DNA of 64,000 nucleotides from Azospirillum cavernae. GTDB taxonomy: Bacteria; Pseudomonadota; Alphaproteobacteria; Azospirillales; Azospirillaceae. The translations under genes were made by a program, and so were the position numbers. Under the pieces are notes generated by a model. That model ran no database searches, was not told where the DNA came from, and saw nothing but the letters and a program-made list of their open reading frames with translations. The stretch spans positions 64,501 through 128,500 of the forward strand of contig NZ_QYUL01000001.1 of assembly GCF_003590795.1 (NCBI RefSeq), given 5' to 3'. Each line of letters starts with the position of its first letter. Position 1 is the first letter of the stretch. Below, piece by piece: positions 12,388 through 21,123 of the stretch.

Positions 12388-13359
12388 TCAGTGCGCGCCG
12401 CCGGGAACCGTCGGGTTGCGGCCGCCGACGATGAAGCGGGCGAGGTAGGTCGGGACGATGACCTCGCAAGACGACAGGGCGGTGATGCCCAGATCGGCGA
12501 AACCGGCGGCGGTTGGCGACACCACATTGTCGCGCTTGAGCAGCTCGACCTGATCGCGGGTCAGCGCCGGGGCCAGGACCGGAACCTTTTCCAGGATGCC
12601 GCCCAGCGTTTCGGCGACGTTCCAGGGAACGGGCACAAGGCAGCGGCTGCGGTGAATCTCTTTCAGGGTCAGCTCCAGCAGCTCCTTGAAGCTGTAGGCG
12701 CGCGGGCCGCCCAGCTCGAAGGCGTGGCCCTTGGCGCTGTCGAGGTCGAGCGCGGCCATGATGGCGTCGGCGACGTCGCCGACATAGACCGGCTGGAAGC
12801 GGGTCTTGCCGCCGCCAATCAGCGGCAGGGCCGGGGCGATCTGCGCCATCGCGGCGAACTTGTTGAAGAAGCCGTCCTCGGGGCCGAAGACGATGCTGGG
12901 GCGCAGGATCGTCGCGGTGGGGAAGGCGGCCAGCACGGCCTGCTCCCCCGCCGCCTTGGAGCGGGCGTAGGAGGACGGCGATTTGGCGTCGGCCCCCAGC
13001 GCTGAGATCTGCACCAGACGCCCCACGCCGTTGGCGGCGGCCAAACGGGCGATGCGCCCGGCGGTGTCGACATGGGCGGCTTGGAAGGTCTGGCGGCCCC
13101 GCTCATAGAGGACGCCGATCAGGTTGATGGCGACGTCGGCGCCCTGCAAGGCGCGGGCGACCGATTCATCCTTGGATGTGTCGGTGGCGAAGGGAACGAT
13201 CTGGCCGACCGCGCCCGCCGTCTTCAGAAACGCCGCCTTGCCGGGGTTGCGGGTGGCGATGCGGACGATGGCGCCCGTCTTGGCGAGCCGCCGGATCAGG
13301 TGGCGGCCAATGAAGCCAGAGCCGCCGAACACCGTGATAACCTGAGTGCGAAAGGACAT
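12388..13359 (-). CDS. Atypical short-chain dehydrogenase, NDUFA9-like NAD(P)-binding protein
   Basis: The 323-residue protein opens with a Rossmann fold, VITVFGGSGFIGRHLIRRL. Basic residues after the second strand (RIATRNPGK) suggest NADP(H). It lacks the usual YxxxK catalytic pair in the normal place, having SSYARSKAAGEQAV instead. The overall pattern is that of the atypical SDR group of the complex I accessory subunit NDUFA9, common in alphaproteobacteria. A role in NADH dehydrogenase assembly is inferred from the family only. The ATG at 13359 has GGGGAG 8 bases upstream; the open frame extends to 13464 without support. Confidence 0.85.
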   Translation of the reverse strand: MSFRTQVITVFGGSGFIGRHLIRRLAKTGAIVRIATRNPGKAAFLKTAGAVGQIVPFATDTSKDESVARALQGADVAINLIGVLYERGRQTFQAAHVDTAGRIARLAAANGVGRLVQISALGADAKSPSSYARSKAAGEQAVLAAFPTATILRPSIVFGPEDGFFNKFAAMAQIAPALPLIGGGKTRFQPVYVGDVADAIMAALDLDSAKGHAFELGGPRAYSFKELLELTLKEIHRSRCLVPVPWNVAETLGGILEKVPVLAPALTRDQVELLKRDNVVSPTAAGFADLGITALSSCEVIVPTYLARFIVGGRNPTVPGGAH

Positions 13360-13630
13360 CGACCGTCTCCCCGTGCTGATGGCGTCTTGCTGATGGCGTC
13401 TTGCGGATCGCAGGGCCACACGACCACGCGCCGACCAGCGTGCTGCGCCATGAATTCCGCGCATGCTTATAACGAAAGCCCCGGCGCGAGGCTAGCCCTC
13501 CCGCCAGTGGGGGAAACGGGATGTTCCGGCGGCGGGGCGGGCGGATTGTCGCGGCGTCCTCTGTGTCGCGCGCCGCGCGGGGTGTTCCAAGAGGTCGTTC
13601 GGAAAAATGCGACGCCGATCAAAATAGATG

Positions 13631-13658
13631 TTGACGTCCCCCGGCCCGGCCATTAGAA
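13631..13658 (+). promoter_or_regulatory. Candidate sigma-70 promoter of tRNA-Leu; rest of the 13360-13681 spacer
   Basis: TTGACG (13631-13636) and TTAGAA (13653-13658) are separated by 16 bases and lie 23 bases upstream of the tRNA. The rest of the 322-base spacer holds no gene I can support; it has a 14-bp tandem duplication (TGATGGCGTCTTGC, 13377-13404) close to the SDR gene start. Confidence 0.45.
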
Positions 13659-13681
13659 AACCGCCCACACCGAACACCGAA

Positions 13682-13768
13682 GCCCAGGTGGCGGAATTGG
13701 TAGACGCGCAGGTTTCAGGTACCTGTGGCAGAAATGTCGTGGAAGTTCGAGTCTTCTCCTGGGCACCA
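13682..13768 (+). tRNA. tRNA-Leu (anticodon CAG)
   Basis: Acceptor arms GCCCAGG and CCTGGGC pair, followed by encoded ACCA. The D arm is GCGGAATTGGTAGACGC. The anticodon stem-loop CAGGT-TTCAGGT-ACCTG gives anticodon CAG, which reads CUG, the commonest Leu codon in this GC-rich genome. The long variable arm typical of class II tRNAs (TGGCAGAAATGTCG) is present, and the T arm contains GTTCGAG. Length is 87 bases with CCA. Confidence 0.97.
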
Positions 13769-13886
13769 TTTCTTGATACCCGGCTGCGCCGCATGCACAA
13801 CGTCTTCTTCGGAAGGCAACGTGCAGAGCGGCGTTCGTCGTTTCTAGGGTCCGTGGCCGGGGGCCTTACCCTTCCGGGAAGCGACC

Positions 13887-14513
13887 ATGTCCATTGATCT
13901 TCACGTCGGCGATCTGCCGGACGGCCTTGACCTCGCCGCTGTGGCGCGCGACCACGCCATCGCCATCGACACCGAGACGATGGGGCTGAACCCCCACCGT
14001 GACCGGCTCTGTCTGGTCCAGCTCTCGACCGGCGAGGGCGACGCTCATCTGGTCCAGTTCCGCAAGGGCGAGTATGACGCGCCGAATCTGAAGCGCCTGC
14101 TGACCAACCCGAACGTCACCAAGCTGTTCCACTTCGCCCGCTTCGACGTGGCGGTGATGAAGGCTTATCTGGGCATCACCTGCCAGCCGGTCTATTGCAC
14201 CAAGGTCGCCTCCAAGCTGGTGCGCACCTTCACCGACCGCCATGGTCTGAAGGATCTGAGCAAGGATCTGCTGGGCGTCGAGATGTCCAAGCAGCAGCAA
14301 TCCTCCGACTGGGGCGCGGATGAGTTGAACGCCGAGCAGATGAAGTACGCCGCGTCGGACGTTCTCCACCTGCATGATCTGAAGGCCAAACTGGACGTCA
14401 TGCTGGCGCGCGAAGGCCGCACCCATCTGGCCAAGGCCTGCTTTGACTTCCTGCCCGCGCGCGGCGAGCTGGATCTGGGCGGCTGGGAAATCCCGGACAT
14501 TTTGGCGCACTGA
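13887..14513 (+). CDS. rnd: Ribonuclease D-type 3'-5' exonuclease (short form)
   Basis: A 208-residue DEDDy exonuclease. Visible catalytic residues are Asp28 and Glu30 (AIDTETMG), Asp87 (FHFARFD), and Tyr154/Asp158 (YAASDVLHL). Such enzymes trim 3' ends of tRNA precursors and other RNAs. The protein lacks the C-terminal HRDC domains of E. coli RNase D (375 residues), as is usual for the short alphaproteobacterial form. It lies just downstream of a tRNA gene and in front of kdsD, with a 169-base gap. Confidence 0.9.
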   Translation: MSIDLHVGDLPDGLDLAAVARDHAIAIDTETMGLNPHRDRLCLVQLSTGEGDAHLVQFRKGEYDAPNLKRLLTNPNVTKLFHFARFDVAVMKAYLGITCQPVYCTKVASKLVRTFTDRHGLKDLSKDLLGVEMSKQQQSSDWGADELNAEQMKYAASDVLHLHDLKAKLDVMLAREGRTHLAKACFDFLPARGELDLGGWEIPDILAH

Positions 14514-14682
14514 CCCTTACGCTTTTTGCGCTTTGCGCGCAGGGACGGGAGCGCGGCAACGTATCGCTCGGGGCTGGGTTTGACCCAGCGCCCGACGGTG
14601 GGCATACTGCCCGCGCGGAGCTTGCCGGGATTGCTCCCGGCCTCCGCCGCCTGCGTTCCTTTGCCGAAGGCCTTGCGCGTCC

Positions 14683-15759
14683 ATGACCAGCCTGATGAAT
14701 GAGGTCGCGGAGTTGACCACCGATTTGACCAGCCGCCTTGCCGATCCGGCGTCCACGGGCCAAGCGTCCACGGACCAAGCCTCTTTGAACGCCAGCCCGC
14801 GCAGCCCCGCCGAGGATCTCGCCTGCGCCGCCCGCGTGTTGCGAACGGAGGCCGAGGCGCTGACCGCGCTGGCCGATGGATTGAACGGCGCGTTCCTCCA
14901 GGCGCTCGACCTCATCACCGGCATCCAGGGCCGGGTGATCGTCACCGGCATGGGCAAATCGGGCCATGTCGCCCGCAAGATCGCGGCGACGCTGGCCTCG
15001 ACCGGCACCCCGGCTTTCTTCGTCCATCCTGGCGAGGCCAGCCACGGCGATCTCGGCATGATCGCCAAGATCGACGCGGTGGTGGCGCTGTCCAACTCCG
15101 GCGACACGCACGAGCTGTCGGACATCATCGCCTACACCCGCCGTTTCGACATTCCGCTCATCGGCATGACGCGCAAAGAAAGCTCAGCGCTGGCCGAACA
15201 GTCGGACGTCGCGCTGATTCTGCCACCTGTGCCGGAAGCCTGCCCGCTGGGGCTGGCGCCGACCACCTCGACCACCATGATGCTGGCGCTGGGCGACGCT
15301 CTGGCGGTGGCCTTGCTGGAGCGTCGCGGCTTCTCCGCCGCTGATTTCCGTGAGTTCCATCCCGGCGGGCAGCTTGGCCGCGCGCTGCTGAAGGTGACGG
15401 ACGTCATGCACAAGGGCGACGGGCTGCCGCTGTGCCGCCTTGATTCGCCGCTGTCCGACGTCATCTTTGAGATGACGGCCAAAAGGCTGGGCTGCGTCGG
15501 CGTCACCGACGAGGCGGGGGCGTTGGTCGGCATCATCACCGATGGCGATGTGCGCCGCCATCTGGCCCCCGAACTGCTGGCCGAACGCGCCGACAGCATC
15601 ATGTCGCCCCGACCCAAGACGATCCGCCCAAAGGCGCTGATCGTCGAGGCGCTGCGGGTGATGAACGAGAAACAGATCACCACCTTGTTCGTGATCGAGG
15701 CCGACCGGCCGCTGGGGATCGTGCACATTCACGATTGCCTGCGGATGGGCGCGGCCTGA
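14683..15759 (+). CDS. kdsD: Arabinose-5-phosphate isomerase (KpsF/GutQ family)
   Basis: A 358-residue protein that converts ribulose 5-phosphate to arabinose 5-phosphate, the first step to Kdo for lipopolysaccharide. A variable N-terminal extension of about 45 residues precedes the SIS sugar-isomerase domain (about 70-200: VIVTGMGKSGHVARKIAATL, GEASHGDLGM, SNSGDTHEL). Two CBS domains follow (about 230-350; TDEAGALVGIITDGDVRRHL in the first). It heads the LPS export cluster: lptC starts 26 bases after its stop. Confidence 0.95.
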   Translation: MTSLMNEVAELTTDLTSRLADPASTGQASTDQASLNASPRSPAEDLACAARVLRTEAEALTALADGLNGAFLQALDLITGIQGRVIVTGMGKSGHVARKIAATLASTGTPAFFVHPGEASHGDLGMIAKIDAVVALSNSGDTHELSDIIAYTRRFDIPLIGMTRKESSALAEQSDVALILPPVPEACPLGLAPTTSTTMMLALGDALAVALLERRGFSAADFREFHPGGQLGRALLKVTDVMHKGDGLPLCRLDSPLSDVIFEMTAKRLGCVGVTDEAGALVGIITDGDVRRHLAPELLAERADSIMSPRPKTIRPKALIVEALRVMNEKQITTLFVIEADRPLGIVHIHDCLRMGAA

Positions 15760-15784
15760 CCCGCTGGAACAGGAAGGCCCCCGC

Positions 15785-16477
15785 ATGACCACCGACGATC
15801 CAGGGACCGGCGACCGCCACAGCGCCGAACGCGTCGGCCCGGTCCTGGCCGCCGCCAAGCGGGTCCATCGCCGCCGCGACACCCGCCCGGTCAGTCGCAT
15901 GTACAGTCGTTTCGTCACCGGAATGAAGTTTTTCCTGCCGGTCGCGGCCTTGTCTTTGGTGGCGGTTCTGGCGGCGTGGCCATCGTTGAACAACGTGCCG
16001 ACTCCGCGCATCGCCGCCGACAAAGGGCAGACGGAAATGCTCAAGCCGCGCTATTTCAGCGTGGACGAGCACAACCAACCCTTTTCCCTGGTCGCCAAAC
16101 AGGCCGACAAATCCGCCGACCAGCCCGACATCGTGCTGCTCGATTTGCCGGAAGCCGAATTGACGGAGACTGGGGGCACTTGGGTGACGATCCGCTCCGA
16201 CAAGGGGTGGTACAATCAGGTGACGGGCATCCTGCTGATGCGCGGCCATGTCCGCTTCATGCGCGACGATGGCAGCGAGTTCACGACGGAAGAGGCGGAA
16301 ACCGACATCCGCAAGGGCGACGCCTGGGGGCAGGCCCACGTCGTCGGGCAGGGGCCGCAGGGCGAAATCAACGCCAAGGGCTTTCGCATGACCGACCATG
16401 GCAAAACCGTGGTCTTCCTCAATCAGTCCAAGGCCGAGGTTCAGGCGGCAGAGCGTCCGGGAGGAACGAAGCGGTGA
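15785..16477 (+). CDS. lptC: LPS export protein LptC
   Basis: A 230-residue bitopic inner-membrane protein of the Lpt bridge. One membrane helix (FFLPVAALSLVAVLAAW, about residues 50-66) follows a basic cytoplasmic segment. The periplasmic beta-jellyroll region contains WVTIRSDKGWYNQVTGILL and AWGQAHVVGQGPQGEINAKG, characteristic of LptC. Its TGA stop shares bases with the lptA ATG (TGATG), so translation is probably coupled. Confidence 0.9.
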   Translation: MTTDDPGTGDRHSAERVGPVLAAAKRVHRRRDTRPVSRMYSRFVTGMKFFLPVAALSLVAVLAAWPSLNNVPTPRIAADKGQTEMLKPRYFSVDEHNQPFSLVAKQADKSADQPDIVLLDLPEAELTETGGTWVTIRSDKGWYNQVTGILLMRGHVRFMRDDGSEFTTEEAETDIRKGDAWGQAHVVGQGPQGEINAKGFRMTDHGKTVVFLNQSKAEVQAAERPGGTKR

Positions 16478-17397
16478 TGCAGCGATGGGGCAAACCGGGG
16501 GCGGGTGACGCCGGACGGGGCAAGGCGGATGGTTTCGCGCGCGCTCTTCGCGCCGCCGGGCTGGTCTTGGGTCTTGGGGCCGGGCTGGTCGGCGGCGGCG
16601 TGTCCGCTCTGGCCCAGGGGCTGCCGGGCATGACGGCGGGCAAAACGCCGGTCGAGGTCAACGCCGATCAGGCCATCGAATGGCACCAGGACGTCCGCGC
16701 CTATGTGGCGCGCGGCAACGCCTCGGCCAAGCGCGGCGAGTCGACGGTGTTCGCCGACGTGCTGACCGCCTATTACCGCGAGGTTCCCGGCAAGGGCAAC
16801 GAGGTCTTCCAACTGGTCGCCGAAGGATCGGTGCGCGTGGTCAGCCCGACCCAGCAGGTGTTTGGCGATCACGGCGTCTATGACATTGACCGGCAGATCG
16901 CCGTCGTCACCGGCAAGGCGCTGAAGCTCATCACCACCAAGGACGTCGTCACCGCCCGCGACAGCCTGGAATATTACGAGGCGCGGGAACTGACGGTGGC
17001 GCGCGGCGACGCGGTGGCGGTGCGTGGCGCCGACCGCATGCGCGCCGACGTGCTGATCGGCCAGTTGAAGAAAATGCCCGACGGCTCGACCCAGATGGAA
17101 CGCATCGACGGATCGGGCAACGTCGTGGTGACGACCACCACCGACGTCGCGGTGTCGGACAAGCTGGTCTATTCGATCGCCGACAACGTCGCGGTGCTGA
17201 TCGGCAACGTGAAGATCACGCGCGGCGAAAACCAGATCAACGGCGAATCCGCCGAAATGAACATGACCACCAAGGTCAACCGCGTCATCGCCGGCCCCAG
17301 CGCCGGGCGGGTCAATGGTCTGCTGGTTTCCGGGCAGAAGCCGGACGCCGATGGCGGCAAGACTCCCCCGAAGCCCGCAGACGGTAAAAAGCCGTGA
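16477..17397 (+). CDS. lptA: LPS transport periplasmic protein LptA
   Basis: A 306-residue protein with a hydrophobic export signal (LRAAGLVLGLGAGLVGGGVSALAQG, split here for length as LRAAGLVLGLGAG plus the rest) and OstA-type domains: VEVNADQAIEWHQD opens the first, and a second copy follows around SDKLVYSIADNVAVLIGNV. LptA oligomers form the periplasmic bridge that carries LPS from LptC to LptD. This protein is longer than E. coli LptA (185 residues), as in other alphaproteobacteria, and ends in a Pro/Lys-rich tail. The start is the ATG at 16477 overlapping the lptC stop, with GGGAGGA upstream; the open frame extends further upstream inside lptC. Confidence 0.92.
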   Translation: MQRWGKPGAGDAGRGKADGFARALRAAGLVLGLGAGLVGGGVSALAQGLPGMTAGKTPVEVNADQAIEWHQDVRAYVARGNASAKRGESTVFADVLTAYYREVPGKGNEVFQLVAEGSVRVVSPTQQVFGDHGVYDIDRQIAVVTGKALKLITTKDVVTARDSLEYYEARELTVARGDAVAVRGADRMRADVLIGQLKKMPDGSTQMERIDGSGNVVVTTTTDVAVSDKLVYSIADNVAVLIGNVKITRGENQINGESAEMNMTTKVNRVIAGPSAGRVNGLLVSGQKPDADGGKTPPKPADGKKP

Positions 17398-18158
17398 CCC
17401 AACCGACCCGCAACGCCCCCAGCGCGCCTGCGCCGGGGGAGGGATTGATCGCCCACCATCTCGGCAAATCCTTTAAGAAGCGGCCCGTCGTCCGCGACGT
17501 GTCAATCAGCGTCCAGCGTGGCGAGGCGGTGGGGTTGCTTGGCCCCAACGGGGCGGGCAAGACGACCTGTTTCTATATGATTACAGGCCTGATCGCCGCC
17601 GATTCCGGCTCCATCACCTTGGATGGGCAGGACATCACGGCGCTGCCGATGTACCGCCGCGCCCGTCTGGGCATCGGCTATCTGCCGCAAGAGGCCTCGA
17701 TCTTTCGCGGCATGACGGTGGAGAACAACATCCGCTCGGTGCTGGAGGTGGTGGAGAGCGACCGCGACGCCCGCGAGGCGATGCTGGACGAGCTGCTGGC
17801 CGAATTCTCCGTCACCCACCTGCGCCGCGCCCCAGCGCTGGCCCTGTCGGGCGGCGAGCGGCGGCGTGTGGAGATCGCCCGCGCGCTGGCCGGTCAGCCG
17901 CATTTCATCCTGCTGGACGAGCCGCTGGCGGGCATCGACCCCATCGCCGTCAACGACATCCGCGAGTTGGTCGGGCATCTGCGCGACCGGGGCATCGGCG
18001 TGCTCATCACCGATCACAACGTGCGTGAGACATTGGATCTTGTGGATCGGGCATACATCTTGCACGATGGTGTGGTACTAATGGAAGGCGGGCCGGCGGA
18101 GATTGTGGCGCACGAGGATGTGCGCCGGGTCTACCTCGGCGACCGATTCAGCCTCTAG
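17394..18158 (+). CDS. lptB: LPS export ABC transporter ATP-binding protein LptB
   Basis: A 254-residue ABC ATPase that powers LPS extraction together with LptF/G (not in this window). Walker A is GPNGAGKTT, the signature is LSGGERRRVEIARAL, Walker B is FILLDEPLAGIDP, and the switch His is in ITDHNVRET, all as in LptB. The start codon is GTG overlapping the lptA stop (GTGA), so lptC-lptA-lptB are translationally coupled. rpoN follows after 17 bases, the common alphaproteobacterial arrangement. Confidence 0.96.
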   Translation: MTQPTRNAPSAPAPGEGLIAHHLGKSFKKRPVVRDVSISVQRGEAVGLLGPNGAGKTTCFYMITGLIAADSGSITLDGQDITALPMYRRARLGIGYLPQEASIFRGMTVENNIRSVLEVVESDRDAREAMLDELLAEFSVTHLRRAPALALSGGERRRVEIARALAGQPHFILLDEPLAGIDPIAVNDIRELVGHLRDRGIGVLITDHNVRETLDLVDRAYILHDGVVLMEGGPAEIVAHEDVRRVYLGDRFSL

Positions 18159-18175
18159 CCTTCGGTTTCTCCCCC

Positions 18176-19810
18176 ATGGCGCTCGCACAACGGCTCGATC
18201 TTCGACAAGCTCAAACCCTGGTGATGACGCCGCAGTTGCAGCAGGCGATCAAGCTGCTGCAACTGTCGAACATCGAGCTGTCGGACTTCGTGGACCGTGA
18301 GATCGAGCAGAACCCCCTGCTGGAACGGGAAACCGGCCCGACCGACGGCGGCAGCGATCCCGTGTCGAACGGCGAGTCTCCCGGCGGTCTGGACGGGCCG
18401 GGCGGTGGGCCGGGTGGCGGATCTGGGGATGGTCTGGAGTTTGGCGGCACGCTGGCCGAAAGCCTGAACGGACGCGACGACGGGCCGGGCCTGCCGCCGT
18501 CCGATGGGCGGACCCGCGACACGGTGGAGATGACCTCGTCGGACACGATGGGGTCGCCGTCGGAGTCGCCGCTCGACACCGATTTCGAGAATGTCTATGC
18601 CGACGACCGCTTTTCCGACGGTTCGGACGGCGGCAACGAGGTCTATGGCTCCTACAACGATCGCGGCGGGCGCAGCGGCTTCGAGGACGACGACTCGAAT
18701 CTGGAAGCGACTCTGACCGGCGAAAAGAGCCTGCGCGAGCATCTGACCGAACAGCTCAAGATTGATTTGCCCGACCATGGCGACCAGCTCATCGGGCTGG
18801 CGCTGATCGACATGCTGGATGGGGCGGGCTGGCTGGTCGGCTTCGACGCCGGGATCCTGGCCGAACAGCTTGGCTGCACCGTGGAGCGGGTGGAGCGGGT
18901 GCTGGCGGCCTGCCAGCGCTTCGACCCGGCGGGCATCTTCGCCCGCTCGCTGAAGGAATGTCTGGCGATCCAACTCCGCGAAAAGAACCGGCTGGATCCG
19001 GCGATGGAAGCGCTGCTCGACAATCTGGACCTGCTGGCCGCGCGCAACCTCGCCGCCATCATGAAGGTCTGCGGGGTGGACGCCGAGGATGTCGCCGACA
19101 TGGTGTCGGACATCCGCAAGCTGAACCCAAAACCGGCGATGCTGTTCGACCACACGCCCGCCCAGTTGGTGACGCCCGACATCCTGATGCGGGCCAACCC
19201 CGGCGGCGGCTGGCTGATTGATCTCAACCCCGACACGCTGCCGCGCGTGCTGGTCAACCACCGCTATTTCGCCAAGATCTCCACCGTCGCCAAGAACAAG
19301 ACCGACAAGGAATATCTGACCGAGAAATTCCAATCGGCCAACTGGCTGGTCAAATCGCTGCACCAGCGCGCCACCACCATCCTGAAGGTGGCCAGCGAGA
19401 TCATCCGCCAGCAGGACGCCTTTTTCATCCATGGCGTCTCGCATCTGAAGCCGCTGATCCTGCGCGACATCGCCGAGGCCATCGGCATGCACGAAAGCAC
19501 GGTCAGTCGGGTGACGACCAACAAGTTCATGGCGACCCAGCGCGGCGTGTTCGAGCTGAAGTATTTCTTCACCTCCTCCATCCAGGGCGCCGATGGTCAG
19601 GCGGCCCATTCCGCAGAAGCGGTTCGGCACCGCATCAAAACCATGATCGACGCCGAAAAGGCCGAAGACGTTCTGTCGGACGACAAACTCGTCGATATCC
19701 TCCGCGCGGAGGGGATCGACATTGCGCGAAGGACCGTCGCGAAGTATCGTGAAGCTATGAAAATACCGTCATCGGTGCAGAGACGGCGTGCCAAGATGTC
19801 ACGCATGTAG
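18176..19810 (+). CDS. rpoN: RNA polymerase sigma-54 factor
   Basis: A 544-residue sigma-54. Region I (residues 1-50) is the Gln/Leu-rich activator-responsive segment (QTLVMTPQLQQAIKLLQLSN). Region II (about 55-190) is unusually Gly/Asp-rich and long (GGPGGGSGDG). The core-binding domain follows, and the DNA-binding part ends with the RpoN box ARRTVAKYREAM that recognises the -24 element. It needs AAA+ activators such as NtrC or NifA. It is co-oriented with lptB and probably co-transcribed; hpf downstream has its own promoter. A good sigma-54 promoter occurs in this window in front of a ferredoxin gene. Confidence 0.97.
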   Translation: MALAQRLDLRQAQTLVMTPQLQQAIKLLQLSNIELSDFVDREIEQNPLLERETGPTDGGSDPVSNGESPGGLDGPGGGPGGGSGDGLEFGGTLAESLNGRDDGPGLPPSDGRTRDTVEMTSSDTMGSPSESPLDTDFENVYADDRFSDGSDGGNEVYGSYNDRGGRSGFEDDDSNLEATLTGEKSLREHLTEQLKIDLPDHGDQLIGLALIDMLDGAGWLVGFDAGILAEQLGCTVERVERVLAACQRFDPAGIFARSLKECLAIQLREKNRLDPAMEALLDNLDLLAARNLAAIMKVCGVDAEDVADMVSDIRKLNPKPAMLFDHTPAQLVTPDILMRANPGGGWLIDLNPDTLPRVLVNHRYFAKISTVAKNKTDKEYLTEKFQSANWLVKSLHQRATTILKVASEIIRQQDAFFIHGVSHLKPLILRDIAEAIGMHESTVSRVTTNKFMATQRGVFELKYFFTSSIQGADGQAAHSAEAVRHRIKTMIDAEKAEDVLSDDKLVDILRAEGIDIARRTVAKYREAMKIPSSVQRRRAKMSRM

Positions 19811-19835
19811 CCAGACCTTGGAATTGTGGGGTTTG

Positions 19836-19864
19836 TTGACAGCCCAAACATCCATCACTATGGT
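19836..19864 (+). promoter_or_regulatory. Sigma-70 promoter of hpf
   Basis: A perfect -35 TTGACA (19836-19841) is followed by a 17-base spacer and -10 TATGGT (19859-19864). Transcription would start near 19871, leaving a leader of about 65 bases before the hpf ATG. It lies just after the rpoN stop. Confidence 0.75.
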
Positions 19865-19920
19865 CCCGCCCCGCACGTGGCGGCCCGCCGTCTTTACACC
19901 GTCCCCAGCGGACCAATTTT

Positions 19921-19935
19921 TTGGAAACGTTCCAA
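19921..19935 (+). promoter_or_regulatory. TTGGAA-ACG-TTCCAA dyad overlapping the hpf ribosome-binding region
   Basis: A perfect 6-bp inverted repeat with a 3-base centre ends one base before the hpf ATG. The only Shine-Dalgarno-like bases (GGAA) are inside its left arm, so it could act as a translational hairpin in RNA or as an operator in DNA. This is inferred from position only. Confidence 0.4.
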
Positions 19936-19936
19936 C

Positions 19937-20524
19937 ATGCAACTGACCGTCAAAGGCAAGCAGCTTGACGTGGGCGACGCCCTGCGCACCCATGTGGCCG
20001 ATAGCCTGAACGCCGTGGTCGGCAAGTACTTCAACAAGCCGATCGAAGCGAACGTCGTCCTGACCAAGGACGCGCATCTGTACAAGGCCGACATCCAGGT
20101 CCATGTGGGCCGTGGCATCGTCCTGCAAAGCGCGTCCGACGCGACGGAGCCGTATCCGGCGTTCGACACCGCGTGCGACAAGCTGGCCAAGCGCCTGCGC
20201 CGCTACAAGAGCCGCCTGCGCGACCACCACACCGACAACGGCGCCGCCGAGGTCATCCCCGCCCGCTACCAGATCCTGGAAGCCGAGGCCGAGGATCACC
20301 AGGAAGAGGCTCCGGCCGACGCGGCCCCGCAGCCGATGGTCGTCGCCGAGATGGAAACCACCATCGCCACCCTGTCGGTCAGCGAGGCGGTGATGCGCCT
20401 TGAGCTGGCCCAGGCCCCGGCGCTGATGTTCCACAACGGCGCGCATGGCCGCCTGAACATGGTCTACCGTCGCGCCGACGGCAACATCGGCTGGGTCGAC
20501 CCGGCGGAGAAGGCCGGCGCCTGA
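19937..20524 (+). CDS. hpf: Ribosome hibernation promoting factor, long form
   Basis: A 195-residue protein. The N-terminal ribosome-binding domain (1-100: MQLTVKGKQLDVGDALRTHV, then DKLAKRLRRYKSRLRDHH) inactivates ribosomes in the 30S decoding centre. An acidic linker follows (about 105-135). The C-terminal dimerisation domain (about 140-190: SVSEAVMRLELAQAPALMFHN, GNIGWVDP) pairs ribosomes into 100S dimers. The start is the ATG at 19937, since the family begins MQLTVxGKQ; an upstream open frame is noncoding. It lies between rpoN and ptsN as in many proteobacteria. Confidence 0.95.
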   Translation: MQLTVKGKQLDVGDALRTHVADSLNAVVGKYFNKPIEANVVLTKDAHLYKADIQVHVGRGIVLQSASDATEPYPAFDTACDKLAKRLRRYKSRLRDHHTDNGAAEVIPARYQILEAEAEDHQEEAPADAAPQPMVVAEMETTIATLSVSEAVMRLELAQAPALMFHNGAHGRLNMVYRRADGNIGWVDPAEKAGA

Positions 20525-20555
20525 CCCCAGGCGCTGACCCCCGGCTCGAAGCGTC

Positions 20556-21014
20556 ATGCTCGATCTCATCACGGCGCACGCCATTCTCCCGCACCTCAAG
20601 GCCGGCAACAAAAAGCAGGCCTTGCAGGAGCTGGCGCGCAAAGCGTCCGAGCTGACCGGACAGCCCGAACGGCTGATTTTCGACGTCCTTCTGGACCGCG
20701 AGCGGCTGGGCACGACCGGCGTGGGGCATGGCATCGCCATTCCCCACGGCAAACTGTCCAGCCTCGACCGCGTCCATGGCGTCTTCGCCCGTTTGGAACG
20801 GCCCATCGATTTTGACGCCATCGATGAGCAGCCGGTCGATCTGATTTTCCTTCTTCTCGCCCCCGACCAGTCGGGCGCGGACCATCTGAAGGCGCTGGCC
20901 CGCGTGTCGCGCCTGCTGCGCGATCAAGCCGTGTGTGAAAAACTGCGCGGCGCGCAATCGGGCGACGCGATTTTCGCCCTGCTGACTCAGAACGAGGCCA
21001 GCCCCGCCGCCTAA
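20556..21014 (+). CDS. ptsN: Nitrogen PTS enzyme IIA-Ntr
   Basis: A 152-residue EIIA of the nitrogen phosphotransferase system. The phospho-accepting histidine is His64 in VGHGIAIPHGK. The chain ptsP (present at 29.3 kb) to NPr to PtsN carries phosphate from PEP and signals nitrogen and potassium status rather than moving sugar. It starts 31 bases after hpf and ends at a terminator, so it is probably co-transcribed with hpf. Confidence 0.96.
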   Translation: MLDLITAHAILPHLKAGNKKQALQELARKASELTGQPERLIFDVLLDRERLGTTGVGHGIAIPHGKLSSLDRVHGVFARLERPIDFDAIDEQPVDLIFLLLAPDQSGADHLKALARVSRLLRDQAVCEKLRGAQSGDAIFALLTQNEASPAA

Positions 21015-21042
21015 CGGGCGCTCTCCCCACCGGAATTCCGTC

Positions 21043-21076
21043 AAAGGGCCGCCGCATCCGTCGCGCGGCCTTTTTC
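21043..21076 (+). terminator. Terminator of hpf-ptsN
   Basis: AAAGGGCCGC and GCGGCCTTTTT pair with a 10-base or so loop and one bulge, followed by a T run and CTTTG. It lies 29 bases after the ptsN stop. Confidence 0.75.
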
Positions 21077-21123
21077 TTTGGGCGCGGTGGCGCGGGGCGC
21101 TGACGTGGGTTAGACTGCGGGGC

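Noticed and set aside
13628..13897. An 89-residue open frame containing the tRNA-Leu gene
   Set aside because: It crosses the complete tRNA and its promoter, and the translated sequence is meaningless.
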